DNA of 64,000 bases from Yamagishiella unicocca (taxonomy: Eukaryota; Chlorophyta; Chlorophyceae; Chlamydomonadales; Volvocaceae), in assembly GCA_003116995.1 (NCBI GenBank), contig BDSL01000012.1, forward strand, positions 1,415,001 to 1,479,000. Reading direction: 5' to 3'. Shown piece by piece: positions 1 to 13,250 of the stretch (positions are counted from its first letter, which is position 1; each line of letters starts with the position of its first letter). The position numbers and the translations under genes were made by a program. The notes under the pieces are model-generated. The model was given only the letters and a program-made list of their open reading frames with translations. It did not search any database and was not told the origin of the DNA.

Positions 1-147
1 TGAGTGCCTTGAAGCTACGTGGAATTGCCGTGGCATTGCGCTGTGGCTGAAACCCATGTTTTGGAATCCTTAACCCTTTGAACGTGCTCGAGCTGTCGCC
101 ACTTGAGGTTTGCGTCGTGACAAAAATCTCGCACCCGCCGCTCGCAG

Positions 148-3100
148 ATGGTCAACATGCTGCAGGAGGCAGGAGTGGAGCTGCCCAGCATCGAGGACCT
201 AGAAACGTGCGGCGAGGGAGGCGGATGGGAGGAAGGCCCAGGGACGGGGAGAGGCGCATACACATACACATCGGACTATCTCCTTCGCGGCTCAGCTCAG
301 CATTTTTAAAACACATCGGACTATCCCCCCCTTCGGGGGCGGTGGGAACAACGGTTTGGACCGGTAACGTCCGAGGCGGTGTCGGCACACGCTGGGACAC
401 ACACATACACATACACATTTTGGATGTGAGACCAGCCCCACCGGCCCATTGCCATAATGGGTGCTGCTGTAGCCTTTCCCCGTCGCAGGGCCGCGGCCGG
501 CCTCGTAACTGCGACTGATTTCTGTCTAGCACGGGGGCATGTTAGCCATCCCGTGCACCTGGTGGTCGGGGTCCCACACGCCACGCTAACGAGGGGGCTC
601 CCGGCCGCCCACACTGGTGCGCTGTTGCCAGCCGAACTTTTGTGTGGACTGATGTACTTCCTGTGCGTGTGGTGGCGGTGCGCTGTTGGTGCAATCCTCG
701 TTGTTGTAGGGGAAGGCGGCGTCCCCCGGCCGGAGGCAGGAGCGATTGGCGAAACGCGCTGAACAAGAACCACGGGCACCCCATGCCGGGCACTGACGTG
801 AGCGGATCGGGCGACGGCGCCCCGACCACGACGGCGGAGGGGGACAACATCCCCTCAGCCAACGCGACGCCGTCGACGGCTCCAGGGATGTCCCCGCCGC
901 GGTCGCCCAGGAAGAAGGAGGTGCGCGGCGGCTGGCGGCAGCACGTCAACCGGGAGGCCAGCGAAACGTACGAGAAGAACCCTGTCGTTCGGCGACTCAA
1001 GAAGCTGCGGCACAAGGTCCTGTACGGCAGGGTGGGCGAGAAGGCGTACGCCAGGTGCGGCGCGAGGCGGCGGGGTGCGGCGGGGTTGGGCTGGGTTGAT
1101 GTTGCTGGGCTGCGGCTTACGTGTTGCCTGTTTTGGCGACATGACCTAGGGCGCCGGGCGGTTTGGGCGCGGCGTGGCACGACGTGTAGCTCAGTGGTGA
1201 TAGGTATGCGTCGGGAAAGGTATGCCACCGGGCTTACCGAGGAGAAAGGTATGCCACCGGGCTCACCGAGGAGAAAGGTATGCCACCGGGCTCACCGAGG
1301 AGAGCGGCTCTCTTCTCCCTCCTCCTCCTCTCCCTCCTGCGCAGGTACCGCGCCACCCTCCGCGCCAACCTGACGTGGCGGGATATCCTCCGGCCTAATC
1401 TGGCGGCGGCCAAGCGGAACGGCAACATGCAGCCGGGCTTCAGCCGCTGGCTGGACACCGCCATCACGGAGGAGCAGCGGAGAGCGGTGCGCGACGAGGC
1501 GGCTAGAGTCATACAGGTACGGCCAGGGTCATACACGGGGCGGTGGGGGGCTTCAAACAACATCGGCAACTGCTGCGGCTGCAGTGCCAGCGAAAGCGCC
1601 AGCGCCAGGTAAAGCGAAAGCGGACCACCGATGGCAACCCCTGGCCTCGCCCCCTGTCCCTCGTACCGGCTGCGTCTTAAGCCGCGGCTCAATCCCCTGC
1701 GCCGCCGCCCCCTCCCACTCCTCCCCATCCCGATCCAGGCCGCCTGGCGCACCTTCAAGCGGAACCGGATCGATAGTGTGATGAAACACGTGCGGGTGAG
1801 AGTCGAGCCAGGAAGCCATGCGCTTGGGGCGGAGGGAAAACAGGGACCCGGCGGGGCTGAAACGTAGCTGGAGGGGACCGGACCGGGCGGGACGGGAGGG
1901 GAGTTGCAGAAAAGACCCGGCGGGAAGGGGAGGGGAGGGGAGGGGAGGGGAGGGGAGGGCGCAGGGGAGGCACCGTGTGGCCGCCACTGACGGTACGGCG
2001 GTGGGATCGGGATCGCGACGTTGTGTATGCTGCCCTTGCCGCTGCCGTACGGCAGAATTATGAGATCGGAAAGTACGCTTGGAGCGATGACGATTCGGTT
2101 GCGACGGACGAGCTGCCGGACTGGTGGGACGAAAGTAGCGAGGACGAGGATGAAGACGAGGAGGGCAAGGACGGAAAGAAAAAGAAGCTGAAGAAAAAGT
2201 GAGTCCGCTGCCGCCGGCGCACGGGCGGCGGGTGCCGCCGCCGCTGGCGCGGACGGCGCGAGGGGTCGTGGGGGAAAGGGGCCACAGGAGGGCAGTGTGC
2301 AATGTGTTACGGGGCGGCGGGCGGCGGCGACGACGGCGGCGTGCTATGCGTGCTGGGTCCGTGGGGACGCGACCGCCAAAAGCGGCCTCCATTCCATCGT
2401 AGGTGGGCAAGAGTGAGGTGGTGATTGCCGGCCGGGGCTACTCCTAACGAAAGGGATGGCATGCGTGCAATCAGCGCCAAGCCTGCCCCACTCCTGGGGG
2501 ATGGTTGGTCGGTACTGTTTGTCCGTTTTGTCTGTTGGTCGGTCGTTGCTCGATCGTTTTTGTGCTCGTCGTGCAGGTCTCCCAGCCTCAAGAGGTCGCC
2601 CAGCATGATGAAGAAGCGCGCCGTGTTGGCGGGGGTGGCCGCCGCCATTGACGAGGAGACTATGGGGGAGGCGGTGATCGCCGGCAAGAAGAAGAAAAAG
2701 AAGAAGAAGAAGGGCGGCGGCGGCGGTGACGGCAGCGACGGCGGCGAAGGGGAGGAGGGCGAAGGCGGCGAGGGCGAAGGCGGCGAGGGCGAGGAGGGGG
2801 CTGAGGACGGCGGCGGAGGCAAGGGCAAGAAAGGCAAGGGAAAGAAGGGAAAGAAAGGCGGCGCCGGCGGAGGAGACGGAGCGGACGGCGGCGAGGAGGG
2901 TGCTGGCGAGGAGGGTGCTGGCGGGGAGGAAGGTGACGGCGCCGCCGCCGCTGGCGAGGACGGTGACGAGGGCGCTGGCGAGGAGGGGTTGGTCTCTCCT
3001 GGCAAGAAGCTCAAGGGCGGTCGTCGGAAGGGCAGCAAGGGCAAGGGTACCCCCTCCGACACGGCGGCTGGCAGCGGCGCTCTGACGGCCGAGCCCAGCT

Positions 3101-6100
3101 CTGTCGGCATGAGTCCGGAGCCGCCGCAGAGCCGCTCGCCGGAGACGGTCGACGAGGGGGAGCACGAGGCGCCTGCGGAGGAGGGCAAGCAGAAGAAGGG
3201 CAAGAAGGGGAAGAAGGGCGCCAAGGGAGCGGCCGCGACGGCCGCAGGGGGCGGCACTGGCGCTCCACCGGCGCTTTCAACTGAAGCCAGCTCGGTGCAA
3301 TCGCCGCATGGACCCGCGCTTGTGATCAAGTAAGCGGCCGGGCCCGAGGCATGGGTGCGGAGTGCTGTATCCGTGGTGAGGGGCACTGGGAGGGCTGCAT
3401 GCACGGCGCCAGGCGCTGCGGGGTGAGGGAGGTGAGGCCCCCGAGTGGCCACAGGGGCAACCATCCCAGAGCAGCTGGTCCTCGTCGCTGCCTATGCGGC
3501 TGCCCGCAGGGTAGACCATCAATCATCATGTCGCAAGGGGTTCGAGAGGGGTCCAGGGGGGGAGGGGCTCGAGAGGGGTTCGAGAGGACGTCCAGGGGGG
3601 AGGGGCAAACTGCGTGAGGACCTACCAACGGCTCCCCTGCGTGCACTTACCTCGCCACCTCCCCTCCCCTCGTGTGCCCTCCCTGCTGCCGCCTCGCCTT
3701 CCGTGCTCCGTCAGATCCGCCGCGCCGTCGCCGCTGCCCCTCTCCCGCGGACCATCTCCCATTCCTCCCCCAAGCGTTGCGGCCGCAGCAGCAGCAGCTG
3801 CTGCGTCCGCAGCGGCCTCGGCGGCGGCCTCGGTGGCGGCCTCGGCCTCGGTGTCCGCAGTCCCATCCGCCGCCAACGTCAGCATGTTCCCCGACCTCCT
3901 CAAGAGCTCCGACGGCAACAGAAGCCGCCGCAGCAGCAACCGCAAGAGCTCCGGCCCCAGCGGCAACGACGACAGCGAGCATGCGGAGTACGACGATGGG
4001 GAGGACGAGCCGTCGAGCCGGCTCGACGGCGGCCGCAGCGGCGACGTCGGCGCCAGCGCCAGCGGCGACACCGGCGGCAGCGGCATCGACGGCTCCAAGC
4101 CGCGCAGGCGGCCGAAGAAGAAGCGCGCGAAGAAGAAGGACGCCGGGGCCAGTGGTAGCACCACGACCAGCACGCCGAGACGCAATGCCGCCAACCGCAA
4201 CGACATGCCCGACTGGAGCAAGGTGGGTCCGTCGGCGGCGCTGTTTGACGCCACGACGGACCCTGCGAAGCGGGCGGCGCTGTTGGCGAGGATGGCGCAT
4301 GAGGGAGGGCCGGAGTGGAAGACGCCAGGTGGGGGAGGGCGCCTGGTTGGTGGGGGTGGCGAGGATGCGCGTGTGTGAGCCGGGGCTGGGGGAACCGGGG
4401 TGCGTGTGGCGCCGGGCGGCTCGGGGTGCGTGTGGCGCCGGGCGACTCGGGGTGCGTGTGCCGCCGGGCGACTCGGGGGCGCGGCGTAGGAGGAAGAGGG
4501 TTTCGTGCGGGACGGTGCTGATGAGTGAGTGGTGGAGCACGGGGAGGGTACGTGAGGGCAAGCTACATCGAGGGAGGGAGGCCTACCTCCAGGGAGGGAT
4601 GAAAATCGGCGGTTTGGGCAGGAACCGCGATAAAGTCATAACCGCGAATTTAATTAGTGGTATACTACAATGGTGGTGTTACCGGTATGTGTTAGGCGAA
4701 GTATTATGTGCCACCTTTCGCGCCCCATACCCGCGCCCGATCTTCCCGGCGGTGCGCGCAGCAACGACCAACCAACCGCCCGCCTGCGCGCGTTACGCAG
4801 GCCCGGTCGCCGACTGGTACAACATGTCGCACTACCTGTACGACGGTACCGACCCGGACAAGCGGGCGGAGGCAATGGCCAAGGTGGCGGAGACGGTGGT
4901 CGCCGCGGGACAGCCCCTGTGGCGGCCTGGAGGAGGTGCGACCCACGGGTCTGCGGGCCTTGCCTTGCGTCACACAGGTTGCGTAGCGCCTCTGTCGCCC
5001 GGTGCCGCACGGACCCTCCCCCCGCTCCTCCGCGGGGAAAAAACACAATACGCCGTGAGACGAAGAAGGCCGCAGGGGAACCCCATCCCACCGCGGGGTC
5101 GCGCTATGGCCGAGCGGGTTAGATTAAGGTACCTGCAGCTGTCGTTCTGCACACGCGCCGCCCCTCCTCCCGACGAACGACTAACCACTTACACCGCCAG
5201 TAATCCACCCTACTGCGTACCCCATGCCCTGGTGCCCTCACAAACCCGCAGTCGCGGTCAACCACTGGTTCCACATGTCCCGGTCAATGTACGACGGCGA
5301 CGACCCGAGCAAGCGAGCGGAGGCCATGGCTCGGGTGGCGGCGGCGCCCAGCAACCCGATGTGGAGGCCGCCAGGAAGTAAGTGGAGCGTGTTTTGTTGC
5401 GTGCCGCCGCCGCCCTAAAATCCCTTAAAACCCCGGCATCTCCTGGGGCCCTTCCGCAGGGGGGTGATGAGGGGGGTGGGGGGGAATGAAGGAGATGATG
5501 CGGATGATGGGGGGTGGGAGGAATGAGGGAGATGAGGAGTAGCAGCACCGTGTGCTGTCTGAGGGCGGCGCTGCGAGGTTCGCGGACCGGATGCCAGCTG
5601 TTGAGCACCCCCCCCTGGAGCTCCCCTACCCTGCGTGGCCGCGTCCTGCTGCACCGGTTGGGAGGGGAGTAGGCGAGCCGTTGCCTGCCCGCTAGGGGCT
5701 GTCGGCCACCCTGCCCTGGAGCGGCTGGTGTTCCATAGCACGACCACCATCACCACAACCACCACTGTCACAACCACACCCACCAAATCACAACCACCAC
5801 CACAACCTCAACCGCCACCATAAACTACAACCACCACCACTACAACCACAACCGCCACCATAAACCACAACCATCACCACAACCACCACAACCGCCACAA
5901 CCACCACAACCACTGCATCGCCAAACCCGCACGCCCCTGTCGACGCAGTCGGACCTGGCATCGGCCGGCCCAAGTACGACAGCGGCTTGTTCGACGGGCC
6001 CGAGCCCGAGAAGCAGAAGCGCGAGTCTAGCGGCTTGACTGCCTGGCGGCCGCCAGGTGAGACGCGGCCCGGGGGGATGGGACTTGATAGGGCGCTGGCG

Positions 6101-9100
6101 TTGCTGCGGGGACCCAGCGTGCCCCGTCTCTCCCCGCGATTACACGTCCAGGACACCACGGCCAGAGTAACCCCCATGTCACGCCGCCTCCAAGGAAAAT
6201 ATTGACTTGCTCCCTGGACCTTTTTTCTTTGTGTCTGTCAAAGCAGCGCCCAACGTGTGACTCCCCCGTCCGCCTGCAGGCGTCCCTCGCGTCGAGTACT
6301 TTAATTACGTCTCCAACGGGCCCTCGTCGCCCAGCAGCAGCTCGGACACGGACGCGGGGGAGACGGTCGAGGAGAGGGCAACTCGACGTGCAGAACGGCG
6401 TGCCGAGCGGCGGGCGGCCAAGGCGACCAAGTCCGCTCTCGTCGGCGAAGGTCCGTCAGCTGGGTTGGGGGGGAGGCAAACCCGTGGATGTCCGAAAAAA
6501 CCGTTTAAAACAGAAGTTTTGAGATGCATGCTGGAGAACTGGGTTGGGGATACGAAAGCCGAAGGTCGTAATGTGACCTTTGGCGGCTAAGCTATATCGG
6601 CTACGGCTACTGGGTTGAGGGGGGGAGGGAATCCGAGTTGCAGGGCATGGGACATCCGTGAGACGCCACCACCGCGCCCTTGTTTGCTCACCGGTTAATA
6701 CTCATTAGCTTTGATGTCGACGTCGATGTCAGCGTCGATGTCGACGTCGATGTGAACGTGATGTAATATTAGAGCATTCCCCGCCAGAGCCCCGCCACCA
6801 CCAGCACAACTCCGGGACGTCGCCGGGCGACCGCCCATCCACCATCGCTGCCTCCCAAGGCACGGAAAGCCGTGGGTCGGCGGCAGCGCCCCGTCGGGAG
6901 GCGTGCTGGCGTGTAGGCCCTCAAACCTGGTGAAACATGGCGAAACCTGGTGAAACACGGTGACGACAGCGCCCCTCCCCTGCTCTCTCCGTGTTCCCCC
7001 GGCGGGCCCCCAGGCTCCAGCAGCAGCCTGAACTCTCGGTTCAACGGGCGCCAGCCTTGGCGATTCACGTACGCGGTGGAGGAGGAGCAGGCACCTCCGG
7101 GGAATGAGCCCCCGCAGACCCGGTACGACAACATCCTGCGTGACGAAAAGTGAGTGCGCGGGTGGGCGGGCGGGGCGGGCGGGCGGGCGGGCCAGACAGG
7201 TAGACGTGGCAGGCAGCCAGCCGGCGAGCGCAGTCTGGGTCGAACGCGACGTGTGCCCTTTCCTGTGTTGCCGCAAGCCCCTTGCGACCCTGGTAGCTGG
7301 AAGCAACGACATGCGTTTTGACGTTTGAGCGCCCTACGGGTTTGTTTTGGCCAGCGGCTTCTCAACCCACCCACTCACTCACCCACTCACTCACCCACTC
7401 ACTCACCCACTCACTCACCCACTCACTCACCCACTCACCCACTCACTCACCCACTCACTCACTCGCCCACTCACCCACTCACTCACTCACTCACTCACTC
7501 ACTCACCCACTTCAACCACTCACTCGCTCATCCGTGCACAGGCCGGCCCCCCGGCCGTGGAAGTATACCGTGGTATCGGATCCAGATCGCAGCATGCCGT
7601 ACAACATATGGGGGCCTTACGTCGAGCCCAGTGGCGGCAGCACCCAGCGCGGGCCGAAGTCCGAGAGCTCGCTGCTTGCGTTGAGGAAGACCGGTGGGTC
7701 GGCGGCGGGAGGGTCCGAGTGCAGTAGAAGGCTTCCCGCTTGGGTCCATCTGGTTCGGGTTCCGGAGCTGTCACAACTGACAACGGACAACCGGGCACAC
7801 AGGGAGCAACGGGCACGGGGGTTATGGTGGCTCTGTGACCTCGCTGAGCCAGTGGCTGAGCCAGTGGCTGAGCCAGTGGCTGAGGCAGTGGATGGAAAGC
7901 ACACCGCATATCGGCACCGCCTCGGAACGCAGGGGAACGTCCCAAGCAAGGCTACAGCGCCTAATGCCGAAGCCCGTCGATTGGGTCGTCTGTTAGCGCA
8001 ACGTGGCATGCAAGCGCGTGAAGCGCGTGTCACCGATCTTCAGCAGACCACCCCGGCTCTCACTCCCTGCCGCGCGCTCCCTCTGCCCCCTGCAGCCTCC
8101 GAAACCGGTGGCGGGAGCTCCCTCTGCTCCCGCAGCAATGCCAACGCCTCGACCCCCGGCGGCATCACGGCCGAGGCGTCCGCGGCGTCGGTCGTCCCCG
8201 CCGCCGCCGTGGCTAGCTCTCCTGCCTCCGCCGCGCCACCCGCCGCCGAGGCCGGCCCGGTCGCAGTTGCTCCGCCCCCACTCGACCTCGCGGCCGTTGG
8301 CGCCGACCCCAGCCCCGGCACGACGGAAGCCGGCGCGGACGCCGCCCCCGGTCCCGGCACGGCCGCCGCCGCCGCCGCCGCCGCCGCCACCGCCACCGCC
8401 GCCACCGCCGCCACCACCGCCGCCACCGCCGCCCGCACAGCTCCCCCACCACTGGCACGCCCCGCTGGAGCTGAGGGCGTTACGAGGAGCGACACTGAAG
8501 CCGCCAGCCCCCGCAGGAGCCCTCGCAGGCCCAAGCAGCAGCAGCCCCCCAGCGCCCAGCCGCATCCTCACCCGCACCCCCGCCAGCAGCAGCCCCTCCT
8601 GCGCCGTAACATGTCCATGCCTCACCTAGACATCCCCATGCCCCGCATCCGCCGCACGCTCTCGGCTCGCTACCGCACCGCCGGCTCCACCCTCGCCATC
8701 CCCAGCCACATCGTCCTGGCACCCGAGGTGGTGGCCGCGGCGGCGGCGGCGGCGGCGGTGGCGTCGCTCATGGCGGTGTCCACGTCCGACAGCGCCGCCG
8801 CGTTGCGCGGACTGCCGTACGAGCTCAGCGTCATGGGGCACTCGGCGGTGCAGCCGGGGCGGCCCGGGGGGCTGGGGGCTGACGACAGCAGCGAGGGTGC
8901 CAGCTGCGCCGGCGAGCTCAGCGAGGATGAGGAGCGCCGAGCCCGCAGCCCCAACCTGATGCGAGTGGGGGACAACACGTCGAGTATGTCGCCGACGAGG
9001 GAGCTGGAAGCGCAGGAGCTGGGCGAGGCGGAGGCGGCGGCGGCAGCCGCCGCGGCGGGGGTTGTGATGGCGGCGGCGGAGCCTTCTGGCCCGGCGGTCG

Positions 9101-12083
9101 GGGGCGAGCTGGCCGTAGGGACGGCGGCGGGGGCTGGGGGCATTGGGTGGGAGGCGTCAGTGGCGGCTGATGGACAGCAGCAGCAGCTGCTGCTGGAGTA
9201 CCAGCTCTCAGAGCAGCAGCTGCAGATGGAGCGGTCGCAACTCGAAAAGGAGCAGTCACTGCTTCAGAAGGAGCAGTCGCAGCAGTCGCAGCAGTCGCAG
9301 CTTCAATGGCTGCTGCAAGCCGGCGGCCAGATGTCGCCGGAGGCGTCGTACTACAGCTACGTGGCAATGCAGGGCGCGCAGCCGCCGGTTGTGCCGCCCC
9401 TACCGCTGCCCCTACCGCTGCCGGCCGGGGAGTCCTCGGCGCTGTCCCACTCGTCGCGGCATCACGGCAACAACTCAGCATACGCCTCCGACGGCGGACT
9501 GGGCTTCCCCGCCTACCCCTACCCCAGCTCGCGCCACCGCGCGCTCCCCTGGCGTAGATCCTTCGACGCGCCGACGGGGGAGAGCAGCGGCACGTACGAC
9601 ACCGCGCCCAGCGGCCGTCGGGAACGTACGGCACAGGGGCTCTACCCGCCCGCGCTGTCGTCAGCCGTCGACTCGACGGTGCCGAAGCGCGTCTGCTCCG
9701 CTCGGCGCCGCGGCGCGTTCACGACAGCCGGGATCCAGCCGTACCCTCTGGATCCAGCGCTGTTTCGCAGCATGCCGGCGCACCTCTTGGCCCGAGGGCG
9801 AACCCGATCCGCCCCCGGGTCACCCAGGGGCGCCTTCCTGGCAGCCGACGAGTCCGCCCTGGCCGCGGCCGCCGACAGCGCATGTGGTGCGGCAGACGGC
9901 TCTGCCGACCCGATGGCGCTGACGGCAGGCCTGTACGGCTACGGTTACGGTTACGGTTACGGCAACCCTGCCGCCGCCGCGGCGCAGCAGCCGCACTCGT
10001 CGGCGGTGCTGAGCCGCGACGACTTGCCGCCGCTGCCTGCCATTCTACAGGTAAGGTCAGCGCGCGGCCCTCCCTCGACTCAATTGCCGTACGCCGCGCC
10101 TGCCAAACACGTGCTCCAAACGTTTCTCCAGTCGCAATAGTTAACCAGTCGCAGTAGTTAACAATCCTCACCAATTTCCCCTCTGCCCCGCCCCGCCCTG
10201 CCCCGCCCTGCCCCGCTCCGCCCCGCTCCGCCCCGCCCCGCCCCGCCCCGCCCCGCCCCGCCCCGCCCCGCCCTGCTTGTCTCCCCAAGGACCCTCGCGC
10301 CCAGGAGTTCCTCACCTCCCGTGGCACCCGGATACTCGCACAGCGCCGGCTCGCCGCCAAGGGCACTGCGCAGCCCGACCCACGGGCCATGTACGAGCTG
10401 CTGCTGCTGGGCCGCTGCGTGCGACAGCACCAACAGGACCAGTACCTCGGCGCGAGCACGTCGACCGGAGCGGGCGGGGGCGGGGGAGGAGGCGGGGGAG
10501 GTGTGGGTTTCGCCCCCGCCGCCGCGGCGGGTCCCGCCGTGCCCCACCTGGTCAGCCCCCGCCGGCGTAACGCCAACGGCAGCACCACCACCACCAACGG
10601 CGGCGGCAACAGCAACGGCGGCAGCCTCGCGGATGCACACAAGAAGGCGCAGGTGAAGCTGGCCTCCACGCACCCCATGGCGCGCATGTACAACATGCAC
10701 GGCGTGGATCCGAATCCGTACGGCCAGTACACGTGGTCGCGCTCGGGACAGGCGTACGGGCAGCTGGGCGACCCGGAGCAGCAGCAGCCGTCGTGGGGGC
10801 AGGCGGCGGCGGCGACGCCCACTGCTTGGGGCCCTGCGGAGCAGGTGCCGCTGCAAGGGGCTCAGCAGGCTATATATACGCATCCACACCCGCACCCGCA
10901 CCACGCAGCAGCCGCGCAGCTCCCGCCCGTCCGAGCCACCTCCCTGCCGCCGCAGCCCCAGTCCCACCACCTGCTGCTGAGCGCGAGCTATCCGGCCGCG
11001 GCGGCGCAGCCGCCGCTGCCGCCGCTCCCTGCCGGGTTGCACCCCTCCGCCGACCTGCTCCGCCGCTCCACCCCGCCGGCCGCGCCGCCTGCGTCAGCGC
11101 CACCGAGCTCGCGCGCTGGAGTCACGGTGCACGCACCCTCGTCCGCGTACACGCAATACACGTTTTCGGTGCCGGGCGCAGGAGGGGGCTCGGCGGGTTT
11201 CGCTGCAGACGCTCCAGGGGTGGCTGCGAAACCGGCCAGCAGGACGTCCTCTTGGCGTGACCTGGCGCCTGTGGCGGAGACACCCAGCGGCCGACCTACT
11301 GGTTCCGCCCGGCAACAGCAACAGCAGGGGCAGATGGGCCGGGTTGGCAGCCGGGGGGGCAGCAGGGAGAGCAGCTTGGGACGTCTCGGCAGCTCCCCTG
11401 GCGGCGGCAACGGCGACGGCAATGGCCATCGGCCTCTCTCCAGAGAAGAGCTGGCTGCGGGTGCGACCGGTACGGATGCCCTGTCAGGGATGGCGCCGGC
11501 GGCGGATGTGGTTGGAGGAGGCGGCGGGGGCTTGCAGGCGGCTGGTGGGGCTGGCGAGGGCGGCACGGGCGGGGGCATTGACATGGCGCCGTGGACGCTT
11601 CTGCCGCCCATTGCGTCGCAGTCGACGCAGTCGGCGCCGCCAGGGGGTCCGCAACCTCAGCCTCTGGCCCAGCCGCAGCTGCAACACCAGTCGCAGCTAC
11701 AAATGCAGCTACAGCCGACGTCACAGCAGCAGCAACAGGTTCAACAGGGCGGCCCGTCGCAGTCGCAGCCGCAGCACCAGCAGCAGTCGCAGCTGCAACA
11801 GCAGCTATCCCAGAACGGTCGGGGCCAGACTCCTTCGGGGCGGGCCCCCACTGCTCAATCCAGCTCGTCCGTGCTAGGGCGCTCACCAGCCTCCGCAACC
11901 CGCCTGCCCGCGGTTGGGCAGCGCAGGCTGGGGCCGCCGCCGGCGACACCGACGGACGTCAATGTCGCTGACGGTACGACGCAGCGGAACAAAAGCAGGG
12001 GACAGTTGCGGACCGGCCGGGCGCCTCTGGGTGCGCCGTTGTCATCCCGAGTACCTGAGCGCCCACAACCACCTGCGACTTGA
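148..12083 (+). CDS. IQ-motif protein with exon-encoded tandem module and Q-rich tail (5' end missing)
   Basis: I do not recognise the family. Exons: 148-206, 740-1054, 1345-1516, 1739-1795, 2056-2198, 2577-3329, 3715-4328, 4801-4935, 5252-5377, 5949-6056, 6280-6450, 7014-7149, 7542-7693, 8096-10050, 10290-12083. All junctions keep frame and give 2229 residues from the first Met in the window. The window opens on donor-like bases and 148 follows an acceptor, so upstream exons are likely. In order: a basic helical segment; one IQ calmodulin-binding motif split across exons 3 and 4 (VIQAAWRTFKRNR, about residues 180-192); an acidic/Lys-rich stretch; a Lys/Gly/Glu low-complexity block (about 260-480); Ala/Ser-rich sequence; four copies of a 35-45-residue module (about 660-827); a Ser/Ala/Pro-rich region; a Gln/Glu coiled-coil-like patch near 9175-9310; a Q-rich C-terminus. 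The last acceptor (10289) is AAG, not CAG. Inference: a calmodulin-regulated scaffold or axonemal-type protein. The exon chain is well supported, the function is not. Confidence 0.72.
1217..1303 (+). repeat. Minisatellite, about 29 bp x 3, intronic
   Basis: Three near-identical units beginning AGGTATGCCACCGGGCT lie in the intron 1055-1344, directly before the pyrimidine tract of the acceptor. They read open in one frame but have no coding support. Confidence 0.8.
4388..4480 (+). repeat. Minisatellite, about 29 bp x 3, intronic
   Basis: Units of the type GGGTGCGTGTGGCGCCGGGC repeat three times in the intron 4329-4800 of the IQ-motif gene, with a few substitutions between copies. Confidence 0.75.
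5735..5925 (+). repeat. CAACCACCA-type microsatellite, intronic
   Basis: Degenerate array of CAACCACCA/CAACCGCCA units on the + strand inside the intron 5378-5948 of the IQ-motif gene. Strand-asymmetric (A and C only) over most of its length. Confidence 0.85.
6475..6552 (+). repeat. Dispersed repeat R1, copy 1 (sense, intronic)
   Basis: Copy of a roughly 75-bp dispersed repeat. Key words in order: ACCCGTGGATG, CCGAAAAAACCGTTTAAAAC, GAGATGCATGCTGGAG, AACTGGGTTGGGGATACG. It lies in the intron 6451-7013 of the IQ-motif gene, in the sense direction. No clear terminal inverted repeats and no coding capacity. Confidence 0.85.
7362..7512 (+). repeat. CCCACTCACTCA microsatellite, intronic
   Basis: Tetra/dodecanucleotide array (CCCACTCACTCA and ACTC units) of about 150 bp in the intron 7150-7541 of the IQ-motif gene. 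It creates long His/Ser/Thr/Leu/Pro open frames that are not coding. Confidence 0.9.
10176..10273 (+). repeat. CCCCG pentanucleotide array, intronic
   Basis: CCCCG/CCCTG/CCCCGCT units form nearly the whole second half of the intron 10051-10289 and end just before its acceptor, so the repeat also serves as an extended C-rich polypyrimidine tract. Confidence 0.85.
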
Positions 12084-13250
12084 AGCACGAGGTTGAGGTG
12101 CCGGGTCCTGGTGAGGTGCAGGGCCCTGGTGGGGTGCTAGGTCCTGATGCGGTGCTAGGTCCAGAGTCCGGCGCGGCGCGGTTTTAGGCTGGTTTCGTGG
12201 AAGAGCGGGGGAGGAAGGGGTTCCGGGTCGCAGTTCGGGGCCGCCACCCAATACGACGTTGGCTGAGGCAGCCGCCACCCAATACGGCGCTGTCTGGAGA
12301 ATGGATGTCCCGAGTGCATTGCAGTGGGCCGGAAGGACGGACTCCGGGAAGGAGCGCGGAAGGCCGCGCGCGATGGAAAAAGGAGAGCCGGCCGGGGCGG
12401 TGGATGACTGGAGGCTGTGCGTGATGGCGGGTCGCGGCGATGGATGCTGTCGTACGCTGCGGAAGGCAATGGACGACGAACGACTGTGCGGAATGGTGAT
12501 GCAGGAAGCGGGGTGGGGGACCTCCTTGATATTCATGGTGGTCGTCGCCGCAGTGCTGTGCGGGTGGGCGTCTGCGATGCGACTGTAGCTGGGCTGCGGA
12601 AGTCTTTGAAGCCTAACGAAGGACGACGAATCCTGAATGCATGCCTCTTTTTTCGAACGGCAGTTATGGAATGGAACTTCGGGGTGGCGACTCTCTACCG
12701 GTCGTCATCTCCGGTGGTGACTTGTGTTCCCCGCGCGGAGCAGAAATGCTGAACGTTGTTGGAAATGGAGGGGGCAAGCGCACAGCGAGGTTCGAGGGTG
12801 TATGCCTCTCTGTCAGAGCTAGGCATTGCCCGAGGTTTCACGGGAAAATAAAACCACGATTAGAGTAGCGAGTGGCCACATCTATTGTTTGCGTCGCTTC
12901 TGTTTTCTTGTCCCGACTGCAGCTGATCCTCAAAAGTTCGGCACGCGACGCGCGTGAACCGTGGTCCAGGCCGCGAGTTATGCAATGCATATATGGCGTA
13001 AGGTTTTTGTGTTTTGGAAATGCATCTTGTGATGAGGCTCGCTGAATGTTGTCGGATGTGTGGCAGGGGCCTGGATGATACCGGTATACAGTCTTGCTTG
13101 GCTTGGGCCACCCCACCAGTTTGCGTTTGTTTGCGAGCTCAGACGTCTTGGGCCACCGGGGCAGTTTTGAGTGAAGTGCGATAGCATGCCCAACGAGCTG
13201 CCGTGGAAGTCCCATCACCGAGTCATAAGTCATGTAAATCGATATGCAGC
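12084..13250 (+). other. 3' UTR of the IQ-motif gene, TGTAA signal at 13233-13237
   Basis: There is no coding frame of quality after the TGA at 12081-12083. The first TGTAA pentamer, the usual volvocine polyadenylation signal, is at 13233-13237. A 3' UTR of about 1.15 kb is normal for this group. Short GC-rich direct repeats (GGTCC..GGTG.. units) lie at about 12098-12170. Confidence 0.5.

Noticed and set aside
2577..3329. Lys/Glu/Gly-rich frame considered as a separate gene
   Set aside because: Both ends carry good splice sites in phase with neighbouring exons (2198 and 3715), so it is an exon of the IQ-motif gene.
7318..8095. N-terminal part of a 940-codon frame with His/Ser/Leu/Thr repeats
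   Set aside because: The ACTC microsatellite and two introns lie in this part. Only 7542-7693 and 8096-10050 belong to the gene.
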